DNA of 64,000 bases from Bradyrhizobium sp. ISRA430 (GCF_029909975.1 NZ_CP094516.1:558001-622000); one strand, 5' to 3'. Numbered from the stretch's first letter, positions 1 through 11,421 are shown. A program made the numbers and translations. The notes: a model not told the origin generated them from the sequence alone.

Positions 1-32
1 CATTTTGCCGACAGGGCGATTATATTCGGGCC

Positions 33-761
33 ATGCCGACCCTGATCGCTGGCGCTGTTGCCGTCATCACTTTGTATCTGCTGCTCCAGATGTTCCGCGC
101 GGCCAATCCGGCGGTGCTGGCGCGTGCCATCAAGATCGGCGGCGGCGTGGTGGCGCTGGCGGTCGCAGCATTCACGGGCATCAGGGGCGAGCTTGCGGTG
201 GCGATCCCGCTCGGCATTTTCGGCGCCGGGCTGCTTGGCTGGACCCCGCTCGCGAACACTGGTTTTGGTAATATTGGCGGGCTGTTCGGCGGCGGCGCGA
301 CGCGCGCGTCCGGCCAAAGTTCACGTGTGCGCTCGCAGTTTCTGGATATGCAGCTCGATCACGACAGCGGCCAGCTCACGGGCCAGATCGTTGCCGGGCC
401 GAACGCCGGGCGCAGTCTCGGGGAGTTCGATCTCGCTGCGCTGCTCGCGATGGCCCCAGAGTTCGACGCCGAGAGCGTGGCCTTACTTGAAAGCTATCTG
501 GACCGCCGGTTTCCCGCTTGGCGTCAGAACGCGCAAGGCAATGCGACAGGGGGGCAGCGCCGCGCGGCGGCGGGCGGCAAAATGACGGCGGAGGAAGCCT
601 ATCAGATCCTTGGCCTGCAGCCGGGCGCGGGGCGCGACGACATCAGCCGAGCCCACAAATCCCTCATGAAGAAACTGCATCCCGACCAGGGGGGCTCGAC
701 GTACCTCGCTGCCCGTGTAAACGAGGCCAAGGATACTCTGCTTCGCACGCATAACGGCTAA
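33..761 (+). CDS. Membrane-anchored DnaJ-domain protein
   Basis: This 242-residue protein begins with a hydrophobic segment (about residues 3-22) followed by a second hydrophobic stretch near residues 40-75, and ends with a J domain (about residues 185-242). The HPD tripeptide that stimulates Hsp70 ATPase activity is visible in KKLHPDQGG. N-terminal membrane anchor plus C-terminal J domain resembles the DnaJ/TIM14-like family common in alphaproteobacteria. It probably recruits DnaK at the inner membrane, but its client is unknown. There is no zinc-finger or G/F region, so it is not the general DnaJ. No partner gene lies next to it within the window. Confidence 0.88.
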   Translation: MPTLIAGAVAVITLYLLLQMFRAANPAVLARAIKIGGGVVALAVAAFTGIRGELAVAIPLGIFGAGLLGWTPLANTGFGNIGGLFGGGATRASGQSSRVRSQFLDMQLDHDSGQLTGQIVAGPNAGRSLGEFDLAALLAMAPEFDAESVALLESYLDRRFPAWRQNAQGNATGGQRRAAAGGKMTAEEAYQILGLQPGAGRDDISRAHKSLMKKLHPDQGGSTYLAARVNEAKDTLLRTHNG

Positions 762-936
762 CTCCGGCACCACGCTACAAACGCCCGTACCGCGTGAGCT
801 CCGTTTGCTCCGTTTGCCGTCGCCTAATGCCCGCCGTTGTCGGCGTGGCCGATCCCTTGAGCAAAGTTTTAACCGTAAATCCTTGACGAGAGGTTGTTGC
901 GGAACGGACTTCGGATCACGCCCCCGACAAAACGAA

Positions 937-961
937 AATGCCCGCGGAAGGCGCGGGCATT
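937..961 (-). terminator. Rho-independent terminator of the carboxypeptidase gene
   Basis: The arms AATGCCCGC and GCGGGCATT form a GC-rich hairpin. Read on the minus strand it is followed by a T-rich run. It lies 24 bases past the stop of the minus-strand carboxypeptidase gene. Confidence 0.8.
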
Positions 962-984
962 CGGATCGCAACAGCGGAAAAAAA

Positions 985-2799
985 TCAGTTGCGGACGGTG
1001 ATACAGGAGATGTCGGCGCGCTTCAGCGTGCGGCACACCGCTTCGGCCTGATCCCGCTCGAGCCCGGCAAAGCGGGCACGGTAGAGCTTGCGGTTGTCCT
1101 TGGCGACGACCTCGGTGAACGGATCGGCCTTGCTGAGCAGGCCGCGGGCCGAGCTGCGCGCAGCTTCGATGCGCTGCTGGGCTTCGTTCTCGCTCTCGAG
1201 CGCGCCGACCTGCACGATCCAGCCGCTGTGGGTGACCATCGGCCTGGTGGTGCTGCTCATCTGGATCGGCTGCGGCGCCGGATCGTTGGAAGCGACCTTC
1301 GGGGCTGGCGCGGGAGCGTTGGCGGCCGGGAGCACGCCGAGGATGCCGTTGCCGGTGCCAAAGCCCGGCGGCTGCGGCGGCAGTTCGGCGCGGGCCGGGG
1401 CCTCCGGCTTGCTGATGACTTCGGGCTTGTTGACGAGGTCCGCCCGCGCGACGACTGCGCCGGAGGTCTCGGCGACATCGGCACGCGGCTGAATGGTGTT
1501 GGTAACCGGCGGCGCGGCTTGCACCGGGGCGGCGGAGGCGACCTTCACTGGGCCGGCCTTCACTTGGACAGTCTTTACGCGGACCGGCTTCATCGGCTCG
1601 GAGGAGCCCGGGATGATCGACAACGGCTGGCTCGCGATCACGCCATTGGTAAGCGGGGCAGGCTCGATCCTGGCTTCGGCAGGCTTGGCCTCAGGCCGGG
1701 GCTGGGCCGGCGGCATCGCGGCCGTGGCGGCAGCAAGCGCCGACAGGCGCGAGGCTGGACGCGGCGCGGCCGCTTCGGAAGCAGGAGCGGCCGCGGCCTG
1801 GATCTGCGGAGCGGAGCGGGCCGGGGTCTCGGAGGCGTCGGCAATATCAGTGTCGGAGCTGGAGCCGTTGCGCTCGGTGATGGCGGCAACGGTGCGGGTA
1901 GCCGCCCCCTTATCGAGGTTCTCCGCGAGCAGGTTGCGCATGATGGCGTCACGCGAGCCGCCGCTGCGGCCGCCCAGGACCACGCCGATCAGGAAGCGGT
2001 TGCCGCGGTGCAGTGAGCTCACGAGATTGAAGCCGGAGGCGCGGGTGTAGCCGGTCTTGATGCCGTCGATGCCCTCGACGCTGCCGAGTAGGTGATTGTG
2101 ATTGCGGATCGACTGCCCACGGAAGTTGAACGAGGCGGTCGAGAAATAACGATAGTAACGCGGGAAGCGGTCCTGGATGGCTCGACCGAGAGTGGCTTGG
2201 TCGCGGGCCGTCGTCACCTGCTCGTCGTTCGGCAGGCCCGAGGCGTTGCGATAGACGGTCCTGGACATGCCGAGCGCGCGCGCCTTGCGCGTCATCATCT
2301 GGGCGAAATCGTCCTCGTCGCCGCCGATCGCTTCGGCAATGACGACGGCCGCGTCGTTGGCAGAACGGGTGACGAGACCCTTGATCGCGTCCTCGACGCG
2401 GATGCTCTGGCCCGGACGCAGGTTGAGCTTGGTCGGATCCTGGTCGGCGGCGTGCTGGGACACCGGCATTTCGGTGTCGAGCTTCATCTTGCCGGACTCC
2501 AGACGCTCGAACAGCAGATAAAGCGTCATGATCTTGGTGAGCGAGGCGGGATGGCGAAGCCCGTCCGGGTTCGTCGACTGCAGCACCGCACCGGAATTGC
2601 CATCGACGATGATCGACGCGAATTTCGTGCTGGAGCTCTCGGACGCATCGCGCTGCACCCGGTGGTGCGCGTACTGACGATGCCGATGGCGGCGCGCCTC
2701 GGCGGCATCGGTGGTGACGATGACCGCGGTGGTGACTGTAAGAAGCCCGAAAACCCCAACCCGCGCCAAGCGCGAGGAAGACAAGCTTTTACGAAGCAT
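985..2799 (-). CDS. D-alanyl-D-alanine carboxypeptidase (peptidase S11) with SPOR domain
   Basis: This 604-residue penicillin-binding protein trims the terminal D-Ala of peptidoglycan stem peptides in the periplasm. A basic N-terminus and hydrophobic segment (residues 12-30) look like a signal peptide. The serine-peptidase motifs are in order: SLTK (S86, K89), SAN (146-148) and KTG (248-250). A long Ala/Pro-rich linker (about 320-520) leads to a C-terminal SPOR domain (about 525-604, starting near GWIVQVGALE) that binds denuded glycan at division sites. The family core is about 300-400 residues, so the linker and SPOR domain account for the extra length. A terminator follows and the gene appears monocistronic. 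Confidence 0.93.
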   Translation of the reverse strand: MLRKSLSSSRLARVGVFGLLTVTTAVIVTTDAAEARRHRHRQYAHHRVQRDASESSSTKFASIIVDGNSGAVLQSTNPDGLRHPASLTKIMTLYLLFERLESGKMKLDTEMPVSQHAADQDPTKLNLRPGQSIRVEDAIKGLVTRSANDAAVVIAEAIGGDEDDFAQMMTRKARALGMSRTVYRNASGLPNDEQVTTARDQATLGRAIQDRFPRYYRYFSTASFNFRGQSIRNHNHLLGSVEGIDGIKTGYTRASGFNLVSSLHRGNRFLIGVVLGGRSGGSRDAIMRNLLAENLDKGAATRTVAAITERNGSSSDTDIADASETPARSAPQIQAAAAPASEAAAPRPASRLSALAAATAAMPPAQPRPEAKPAEARIEPAPLTNGVIASQPLSIIPGSSEPMKPVRVKTVQVKAGPVKVASAAPVQAAPPVTNTIQPRADVAETSGAVVARADLVNKPEVISKPEAPARAELPPQPPGFGTGNGILGVLPAANAPAPAPKVASNDPAPQPIQMSSTTRPMVTHSGWIVQVGALESENEAQQRIEAARSSARGLLSKADPFTEVVAKDNRKLYRARFAGLERDQAEAVCRTLKRADISCITVRN

Positions 2800-3085
2800 G
2801 GAAACCCCGTCCCCGTTTCTGACTTGATCACCGGCCCGTGAGGCGAAATTGTGCCCAATGGACCCGGGACCATTACCTGCTCAAGCCGTCCTCCCGCCGA
2901 TGCGTGCTGCGAGAGCGGTGGGCCTGAGCCGCTGTTCTGGCTAAGGTTATGTTCTCGAACGGCTTTTGACCGTCTGCGAAAGCTGAACACGTCCAGGGAA
3001 TCAGGGTAGGGGCGCGCGGTTTCCAAAAGCTTAAGGAACCCTTGCGGGAAAACCCGGAAATCATCGCAACGTCTATCGAATTTTG

Positions 3086-3127
3086 TGCGACGCACCAAGA
3101 TTCTTGACTTTTTTGTGCAATGCACTA
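3086..3127 (+). promoter_or_regulatory. Twin PhaR-like operators upstream of the phasin gene
   Basis: TGCGACGCACCA (3086-3097) and TGCAATGCACTA (3116-3127) are two copies of a TGC-N3-GCA palindromic core whose starts are exactly 30 bases apart, about three helical turns. The motif resembles the consensus I recall for PhaR, the PHB-responsive repressor, in Bradyrhizobium; the first copy fits fully and the second has one mismatch. The second copy overlaps the predicted -10 element, as expected for a repressor site. Confidence 0.6.
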
Positions 3128-3131
3128 ATTG
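3104..3131 (+). promoter_or_regulatory. Putative phasin promoter
   Basis: TTGACT (3104-3109) and TAATTG (3126-3131) are spaced by 16 bases and resemble a sigma-70 promoter. It lies about 60 bases upstream of the phasin start and between/over the two TGC-N3-GCA repeats. Confidence 0.45.
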
Positions 3132-3190
3132 TGGGCAAATGTCAGGGAGCCGGGGCTTCCCGACGCATGCCAGGGAAAAAGGATTCCGAA

Positions 3191-3529
3191 ATGTTCAAGG
3201 TTGAAGACTTTCAGAACTACGGGAAAGAGCAGTTCGAGCAGTGCGTTGCCTCCGCGACCTCGGTGCAGCACGGCCTCCAGGCGATCGCCAGCGCATATGG
3301 CGACTACACCAAGAAGTCATTCGAGGACACCAAGTCCTTCGTCGAGAAGCTGTCCGGTGTGAAGTCCCTGGACAAGGCGCTCGAGGCGCAGACCGATTTC
3401 GCCCGTTCAAGCTACGAGACCTTCGTCGCGGAATCGCAGAAGATCGCCGGCCTCTACAGCGACCTCGCCAAGCAGGCGTTCAAGCCGGTCGAGACCATCG
3501 TGGCGAAGTTCACCCCGGCCGCTCAGTAA
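3191..3529 (+). CDS. Phasin family protein
   Basis: This 112-residue, mostly alpha-helical protein matches the Phasin_2 type that coats polyhydroxybutyrate granules and controls their size and number. The start at MFKVEDFQ fits known phasins; the frame is open farther upstream to 3083, but that extension runs through the promoter and operators. Amphipathic helices fill the whole length and there is no signal peptide. A strong terminator follows, so it is a single-gene unit. The upstream PhaR-like sites support a role in PHB metabolism. Confidence 0.9.
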   Translation: MFKVEDFQNYGKEQFEQCVASATSVQHGLQAIASAYGDYTKKSFEDTKSFVEKLSGVKSLDKALEAQTDFARSSYETFVAESQKIAGLYSDLAKQAFKPVETIVAKFTPAAQ

Positions 3530-3555
3530 TTTTCCGCAAAGTCCTGGAATCAGAA

Positions 3556-3585
3556 GAGCCCGGCTCGTCGAGCCGGGCTCTTTTC
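3556..3585 (+). terminator. Rho-independent terminator of the phasin gene
   Basis: AGAGCCCGGCTCG and its complement form a perfect stem followed by TTTT, starting 27 bases past the phasin stop. Confidence 0.9.
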
Positions 3586-3629
3586 GTCGGTGTCGATCTG
3601 CACGGTGATGCTGAGGCCGCGAGGGCACG

Positions 3630-4223
3630 TCAAGAGCTTGGACAGGACGTCCCTGGGACGGGCGGCGTTGTCCCGCTTGTGATGGTCGGGACGAAAGCCG
3701 TTTGGCGCGGATACAGGTAGTAGCGATCGCCGAGCGCAACTGTCCCGCTGATCGTGTAGCCGAGGTTGGGCGTATAGAAATACGTCGCCTCGCCAAGGAT
3801 GAGCCCGCTTGTGGTCGGCACCCCCGCCAGGGACGTCGGCAGGTTGACGCTTGTCCCGGCGGTCCTCGCCGTGCCGTTGAGCGACTGGCTCCATATCACC
3901 TTGGCCGTGGCGTTGTCGCCGTTTGGCTGCACCTCCGAAACGGTCACGACGGCCTTGGTGATGTCATAGGGTGCCAGGACTTTCGACGACGCGTTGAGAA
4001 TGCCGGTGACGTCAGCCGTGGTCACGCACTTGTTCTGCGAAAGGATGTCGGCGACGGTGTGAACCGTATCCGTCAGCTTGACGTTGATCGCGAGGCCGTT
4101 GCCGAGCTCGATCCCGCCGATGCAAAGCAGCAGCATGAACGGCAGCACGATGGCGAACTCGATTGCCGCCACGGCATCTTCGTTGGCCCGGAATTTCCCG
4201 AGACGTACGGACAGGGGGGTCAT
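3630..4223 (-). CDS. TadE/TadF-like minor pilin
   Basis: This 197-residue protein has a short basic N-terminus, the AAIEFAIVLPFMLLL segment (about residues 19-33) typical of the TadE domain, and a periplasmic domain. TadE-type pseudopilins assist assembly of Flp/Tad pili. It is the last of three minus-strand genes; its start overlaps the stop of the upstream tadE-like gene by four bases. The Glu in the IEF motif corresponds to the conserved Glu used in prepilin processing by the TadV peptidase. No other tad genes (cpaA-F, flp) are in the window. Confidence 0.85.
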   Translation of the reverse strand: MTPLSVRLGKFRANEDAVAAIEFAIVLPFMLLLCIGGIELGNGLAINVKLTDTVHTVADILSQNKCVTTADVTGILNASSKVLAPYDITKAVVTVSEVQPNGDNATAKVIWSQSLNGTARTAGTSVNLPTSLAGVPTTSGLILGEATYFYTPNLGYTISGTVALGDRYYLYPRQTAFVPTITSGTTPPVPGTSCPSS

Positions 4224-4780
4224 TGATAGGGCTCATTCTGGAAGGCGGCGGACGCCGTGATCTGGCGATTGCCGTTCGGCAGGTTTGACAGCGTAAAGCC
4301 GAGCGGCCCGCCAAAGACCGGCCATTGGTAGATGACCTCCAGGATCACCTTGTCGGTCGGGCCTCCCGGGTTGTAGGGCCAGGTGTTGTTGACATTGCCG
4401 TTGGCATCGAAAGTCAGGGTGGGTGCAGCCGCGCTCAACGTGGACCAGTCGCTAGATGACTGCACGCTGATCATCAATTTGTTGCAGTCGAAGATGATGC
4501 GCACCTGCGAGCAGACGACGCTCGCAAATTGAGTCTTTGACATCCCAGCCGCCTGCACCTGGCCGGTCATGATCTGTCGAGCCGACTGCTGCACGACCTG
4601 CTGGAGCAATTGCTGGCCGAAGAAGACCACAAAGATCTGGATGATTCCGACCAACAAAGCGATGAACGCCGGCGCGACGAGGGCGAATTCGACCGCGTTC
4701 GCGCCTTTCGTATCTTTGAGGAAGGCTGCGAACGTCTCCCGAAGGCGCCGCTTTCCGAATGCTGCTCGCGACTGGGGCAT
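4220..4780 (-). CDS. TadE-like minor pilin
   Basis: A 186-residue protein with a basic cytoplasmic stretch of about 22 residues, then NAVEFALVAPAFIALLVGI (about 29-47), the TadE-type membrane segment with the conserved VEF. The rest is a periplasmic domain with two Cys residues. It sits between the VWA-type TadG-like gene (gap about 10 bases) and the second TadE-like gene (four-base overlap), so the three are one operon for Flp/Tad pilus accessory subunits. Confidence 0.85.
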   Translation of the reverse strand: MPQSRAAFGKRRLRETFAAFLKDTKGANAVEFALVAPAFIALLVGIIQIFVVFFGQQLLQQVVQQSARQIMTGQVQAAGMSKTQFASVVCSQVRIIFDCNKLMISVQSSSDWSTLSAAAPTLTFDANGNVNNTWPYNPGGPTDKVILEVIYQWPVFGGPLGFTLSNLPNGNRQITASAAFQNEPYQ

Positions 4781-4789
4781 GACGTTGAC

Positions 4790-6193
4790 TCAGTTGGTCA
4801 GGTGTGGGGCCGTTTGCACGACCTTCAGGAATAGGGCCTTCAGCGCTGCGGTGATGTCACCACCCGATTGTACGTCATAGAACAGGCCGGGTGATGCGCA
4901 GGATTGCGCATTTTGTGCGATCTGCCCGGTGGACGACGAAGGGTTGTTGAATGGCGCGATATAGGTATTGTACCAACTATTGGTCGGTAGCGGCAGGTAC
5001 TCGGTATAGAGAACCGCGATGCGAATTCCCCGGTTCTTGATCGTTGTGCATATCGACGTGTTGATTGGTTGCTGGCACCGATATTTGGAGCCAACAGCAA
5101 TCGGCGTACCGCTGCAGGACGAGCTGAACGATACGATCTTATCGTCAACCCCGTCGGTGACGAGGAATACCACTTCCTGAGGCGTATCTCCGGTTTGATT
5201 GGTCCCGCCTCCGGGCGTGGGCATGAGGGCGTTGACCTTCGTTAGCGCATTTTCGATGTCTGTGCCGTAGTCTGTAGTGCAACTACCCGAGATGACGCAG
5301 TTCTGATGGTCGACCGTGAGAAGCGAAATGTTATTGGCGGCTTGGATCGCTGCGGTCGACAGATCGGCGGATGGCAGCCCCGACGGGGCATAAATTGTGT
5401 TGAAGCCGTAGTCGAACGTATAGATCGCAGCCTTATAGGTGTTGTTCTGCGTCGCTTCCGTGGCTAGCGCCGTGCTCATGAGGCTCGCTGTGGCTTGGGC
5501 AACGAGGTCAATCCGCAGTGTAATATTGTTGTTGCGTGCGATGGTGAGGTTATCCTTGGTCGTAGAGGATGCACCGCTGTCGAGATTGGGATGCGCTTCA
5601 TGGCAGGCGAATGCACAGTTCGCTGAGCCGGAAGGTTGATTTTTTGTAGCGGTGATCAGGTTGGCGATATCGGTCGAGGTCGCTGCGATCCCCATCGAAG
5701 GCGAGTCGTCAAGCAGCAGATAGAAATTGATATTCGGCGCGCCTGAGGCGCTGGCCGTCGCTGCGCCCTTGATCGGCCACGCGGGGGCGCCGAGCAGGCT
5801 CGGGAAGTTGTTGGTGGAGTTCGCGGTGTAGCTGACGGTCGCAGTCCGCACCAACCCGACATTGCCGACGGTCACCGTCAAATTCGGCGTCCCTGTCAGG
5901 CTGCCGGCGATGGCGTTCGCGGTCGCATTGAAGATGTTCGTGGCGGTCGTCTGTGCGACCGTCGTGCTCTGCGACATCATCGACGGCGTCACGGCCGCGA
6001 TGGCAGCGGCATCTGCTGCGGCGTTTAGCTGCGATTGCCGGCGTTGGGCCTGGGTATAGTCGAGCGCCATGCCCAACAGATAGATGGTTGGGAACAGCAT
6101 GATCGCAAAGATGACGGCGACGTTGCCTTGCTCGGCGGCTGCGAAATGGGCCAGGTGCCGGCGGAGCCGACGGACAACGGGCAGGCGAGACAT
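4790..6193 (-). CDS. TadG-like pilus protein with von Willebrand A domain
   Basis: This 467-residue protein starts with a Tad-type segment (GNVAVIFAIMLFPTIYLLG, about 23-41), followed by the QLNAAADAAAIAAV stretch typical of TadG. A VWA domain follows, with the MIDAS motif DDSPS near residue 165. TadG-like proteins are membrane-anchored accessory factors of tight-adherence pili. The start at 6193 is preceded by GGGGA; the frame stays open to 6307 but that extension reads poorly. It is the first gene of the three-gene minus-strand tad unit. Confidence 0.85.
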   Translation of the reverse strand: MSRLPVVRRLRRHLAHFAAAEQGNVAVIFAIMLFPTIYLLGMALDYTQAQRRQSQLNAAADAAAIAAVTPSMMSQSTTVAQTTATNIFNATANAIAGSLTGTPNLTVTVGNVGLVRTATVSYTANSTNNFPSLLGAPAWPIKGAATASASGAPNINFYLLLDDSPSMGIAATSTDIANLITATKNQPSGSANCAFACHEAHPNLDSGASSTTKDNLTIARNNNITLRIDLVAQATASLMSTALATEATQNNTYKAAIYTFDYGFNTIYAPSGLPSADLSTAAIQAANNISLLTVDHQNCVISGSCTTDYGTDIENALTKVNALMPTPGGGTNQTGDTPQEVVFLVTDGVDDKIVSFSSSCSGTPIAVGSKYRCQQPINTSICTTIKNRGIRIAVLYTEYLPLPTNSWYNTYIAPFNNPSSSTGQIAQNAQSCASPGLFYDVQSGGDITAALKALFLKVVQTAPHLTN

Positions 6194-6679
6194 GGGGATC
6201 CCCGGAATCTTGGTTTTGCCCAATTTCGAGCCATGCGATTGAAGACCGGGTAAACTCGACCGTAGAAAACCGGGGATATGGGCGCGCCGATTGCCGCGGC
6301 CCGGCAAAGGATGGTTTCCTGGTAAATGTTCCCTCAGTTGGCCTATCTATTTTTTGTCAAATCGGTCCGGATTGATTAACCTTGCCCCGGATCGCCGGAC
6401 CGGGAATCGGCGAGCCCGCGGCCGCATCGGCTTGAGTCTCTGCACGCTTGCGGCGGGCGGGGAGCCGGCCCATATTCTCACTTGCCGACCCGGCCGAGAC
6501 CGGACCGGATCGGTCGGGAACGGCGATTCGACGTAACGGTGCGCCTCAGCGAGGCCTCGAAGAGCGAGGCAGCGGGCGAGCCGCGATCCGCTTCCGTGGG
6601 GATTTTGAACGCCTGTGCCATGCCGCTATTGACCAACCGCCTCGATCCGTCCACGTCAGCCGTCACCCGTGCTCCCCGG
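6194..6679. other. Divergent intergenic region between the tad genes and clpS
   Basis: No convincing gene is visible in these 486 bases. Several short open frames exist on both strands, but their composition is arginine-rich and shadow-like. The region must hold promoters for the minus-strand tad unit and for clpS. The clpS frame is open back to 6482 and an alternative start at 6620 cannot be excluded. Confidence 0.5.
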
Positions 6680-7012
6680 ATGAGCAATGAGGAAAACCGT
6701 CCCGGCAATGGCACGGGGCCGACCACCTCGGTCATCACCAAGGTCAAGCCCAAGACCAAACGGCCGAACCTTTACCGCGTCCTGATCCTGAACGACGACT
6801 ACACGCCGATGGAGTTCGTCGTGCATGTGCTGGAGAAGTTCTTCAACAAGGACATCGAGGCCGCGACCAAGATCATGCTGCACGTCCATCATCACGGGAT
6901 CGGGGAGTGCGGCGTGTTCACCTACGAGATTGCCGAGACCAAGGTCACGCAGGTGATGGATTTTGCCCGCAAGCACCAGCACCCGCTGCAATGCGTGATG
7001 GAAAAGAAGTAA
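6680..7012 (+). CDS. clpS: ATP-dependent Clp protease adaptor ClpS
   Basis: ClpS binds N-degron substrates and hands them to ClpAP. The 110-residue product has an unstructured N-terminus and the ClpS core from about residue 30: [11 protein letters not shown], the [12 protein letters not shown] stretch and the KHQHPL segment, all of which line the N-end pocket. Length fits the family (about 100-115) when translation starts at MSNEENRP. It lies 280 bases upstream of clpA in the usual order. Confidence 0.95.
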   Translation: MSNEENRPGNGTGPTTSVITKVKPKTKRPNLYRVLILNDDYTPMEFVVHVLEKFFNKDIEAATKIMLHVHHHGIGECGVFTYEIAETKVTQVMDFARKHQHPLQCVMEKK

Positions 7013-7292
7013 CCGCACCTTCGAAACCGGGTCCTTCTTCCGCGGCATTGATCGGTGCGTACGCGTCTTCCTCCCGGCCGGCAAAACTACGGGAAGATGC
7101 GTCGGCGCCAAACTTGGCCAAATCCTTGCCCAAATCGGAACGGGTTTTGCATCGAGAATTCCCTGGATGCGTAAGCCCTCAAGTCGCGGAACCGGTCTTT
7201 TGCCGCGATCTTGTATAACTATATGTGACAAAGGTTGTTGTTGCCTGACCGGGCGATGGCGATCATGATGGTGGGGGCCATAGAGGACGCGA

Positions 7293-9701
<2,409 letters not shown>

Positions 9702-9722
9702 CAGCGCGCATCATGAATCGAA

Positions 9723-9751
9723 AAGGCCGGCTGCAAAGCCGGCCTTTTTTC
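9723..9751 (+). terminator. Rho-independent terminator of clpA
   Basis: AAGGCCGGCT and AGCCGGCCTT form a stem followed by a run of T, 21 bases past the clpA stop. Confidence 0.9.
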
Positions 9752-9843
9752 TGGCCTGCACGCGGACCAGACTAGGACGCGTACTCGAGGGCATGCGCCT
9801 CGCGGGAGTGCACGAAAGGGAGACGTCCGAAATGAGGAGTACT

Positions 9844-10218
9844 ATGCGGTTCTTCAGGATCGTGACCTTCGCACTCATCGTTGGAGCAACAAACTCAACG
9901 TCGGTGCCATTAGCGCTTGCCGCTGCTGAATGTTCAAAGCTGGCAGGACTGGCGGATTTGGGGGAGAACTCCACTGCCGATATTAGCGTCGCATCAGGAG
10001 GAAGTTGTCAGTTTTCGATCCCCGTGCGGGGCACCGTGAGTAGTTCCGACATTTTGCAGAAGCCGGCACACGGCAAACTGAAAAAGCTCAATCCGACTAC
10101 TTACGAATACAAGTCCAAACGTAGATATAAGGGGAGCGATGCATTCGTTATCAAGGCTATGGGACAGGGCTCGAAGGCTTCCGCATCGGTAGTTAATGTG
10201 AACGCGACGATCAACTAG
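9844..10218 (+). CDS. Small secreted protein, possible Ig/cadherin-like domain
   Basis: A 124-residue protein with a clear signal peptide (MRFFRIVTFALIVGATNS..., cleavage likely after ALA near residue 27) and two Cys residues that could form a disulfide. The C-terminal half reads KPAHGKLKKL...YEYKSKRRYKGSDAFV, which resembles the P.HG.v......Y.P...Y.G.D.F repeat of bacterial cadherin-like/Ig-like domains. The start at 9844 follows GAGGAG; ATG at 9832 is also possible. Base composition is less GC-rich than the neighbours. Function is unknown. Confidence 0.7.
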   Translation: MRFFRIVTFALIVGATNSTSVPLALAAAECSKLAGLADLGENSTADISVASGGSCQFSIPVRGTVSSSDILQKPAHGKLKKLNPTTYEYKSKRRYKGSDAFVIKAMGQGSKASASVVNVNATIN

Positions 10219-10369
10219 GTTGTGAACCCATAAAGTGGGAAGGGCCCGCACAGTAGGATGACGAATATGCGCCAAGCGTTGAGTGCATTATGCGCCATCG
10301 ATAGTCCGTTGCGCGACTGGCTTACCTCTGCGAGTTAGTACATCTAGCCCAATCCAGGAACGCTTAACT

Positions 10370-11011
10370 ATGCTCACCGTCTATGGCGAAGGTCGTGGCT
10401 TCCGTGTTGTTTGGCTGCTCGAGGAATTAGGATTGGCTTATCGGCTGCGCCCGGTCGATCTGCTCGCAGTCGAGAATGATCGCGATTTCCTCGCGATCAA
10501 CCCCGCCGGCTTCATTCCCGCACTGCAGGACGGCGAGACGATCATGGTCGAATCGATCGCGATTCTTGAATACCTGCTCGCCCGCCACGGCTCAGGTTCG
10601 CTTGCCGTCGCGACGGACGATCCCGCCTTCGCTTCCTATCTGCAATTTCTCCACTTAGGCGAGGCCGGGCTCGCCGGGCCGATGAACGCCGTCTTTGTCG
10701 GTCGCGAACTGGCGCCCGAAGCCGAGCGAGATGCCCGGGTTACCCGTTGGGCTCTCGAGACCTTCGAGAACCGGCTGGGGTTGGTTATCCGCCGCCTGGC
10801 GGATTGCCCCTATCTCGCTGGCGACCGATTCACTGCTGCCGATATCTCGGTGAGCTACGCCCTCCTGCTCGGCGTGCGAACTGGCAACTATGTCCCCGGT
10901 TCTACCGAGCGGGACTATCTCGCCCGCACGACGGCACGCCCTGCCTACGTCCGAGCGATGGAAAGCTGCCAGGCCACCAAGGCTTGGGCGGCGAGATCAC
11001 CGGGATTGTAG
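10370..11011 (+). CDS. Glutathione S-transferase family protein
   Basis: A 213-residue protein with an N-terminal thioredoxin-like domain (MLTVYGEGRGFRVVWLLEEL, residues 1-20) and the GST signature PALQDGETIMVESIAILEYL (about 50-70), followed by an all-helical C-terminal domain. It would conjugate glutathione to electrophiles or act in a related redox step; the substrate cannot be read from sequence. The frame is open upstream to 10283 but the family alignment begins at 10370. It stands alone. Confidence 0.88.
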   Translation: MLTVYGEGRGFRVVWLLEELGLAYRLRPVDLLAVENDRDFLAINPAGFIPALQDGETIMVESIAILEYLLARHGSGSLAVATDDPAFASYLQFLHLGEAGLAGPMNAVFVGRELAPEAERDARVTRWALETFENRLGLVIRRLADCPYLAGDRFTAADISVSYALLLGVRTGNYVPGSTERDYLARTTARPAYVRAMESCQATKAWAARSPGL

Positions 11012-11184
11012 TGGTCGCTTCATCGGAGCGGCCAAGCGCCTGGTTGAGTAGTTGCGAAGAGTTCCTCATGGGCGCCTACCAATTGGGGGCTTCCAGCTTG
11101 CACTGAACTCTGATTCACGCGCGGCATGACCCGATATGATCTAACCGACTTCGAGTGGCATACCGGCCTTGCGGAGCAATGGCC

Positions 11185-11421
11185 CTAGTCGTGCCGGAGC
11201 ATGTCGTCCAACGCGGAATCTCCGACTTGCAAGCTCGTCACCTGCGGCGAAGTCTGTGCTTCGATCCTTGTTGCGACCGAGGGAGTGCAAGCGAACTCGC
11301 CATCACGAGCGTGCCGCGGCAGCAGAACGAGGCTCCAGCCTGCCAGGACCAGCACCGCGAGCCGGATCGCGGTCGCCGTCAGCAACATTTCCGATCCGCT
11401 CATCGTGGAGTCGGTCTTCAT
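11185..11421 (-). CDS. Possible small membrane protein
   Basis: This 78-residue frame encodes a hydrophobic segment (about residues 14-34) followed by a polar tail with one Cys. It lies downstream of the AraC-type gene on the same strand with a 95-base gap. There is no clear ribosome binding site and the opposite strand is also open, so it could be spurious. If it is not a gene, 11012-11516 holds no recognisable feature. Confidence 0.3.
   Translation of the reverse strand: MKTDSTMSGSEMLLTATAIRLAVLVLAGWSLVLLPRHARDGEFACTPSVATRIEAQTSPQVTSLQVGDSALDDMLRHD

Noticed and set aside
1..3. CAT at the very left edge, a possible divergent minus-strand start codon
   Set aside because: Only one codon is in the window, so no gene can be supported.
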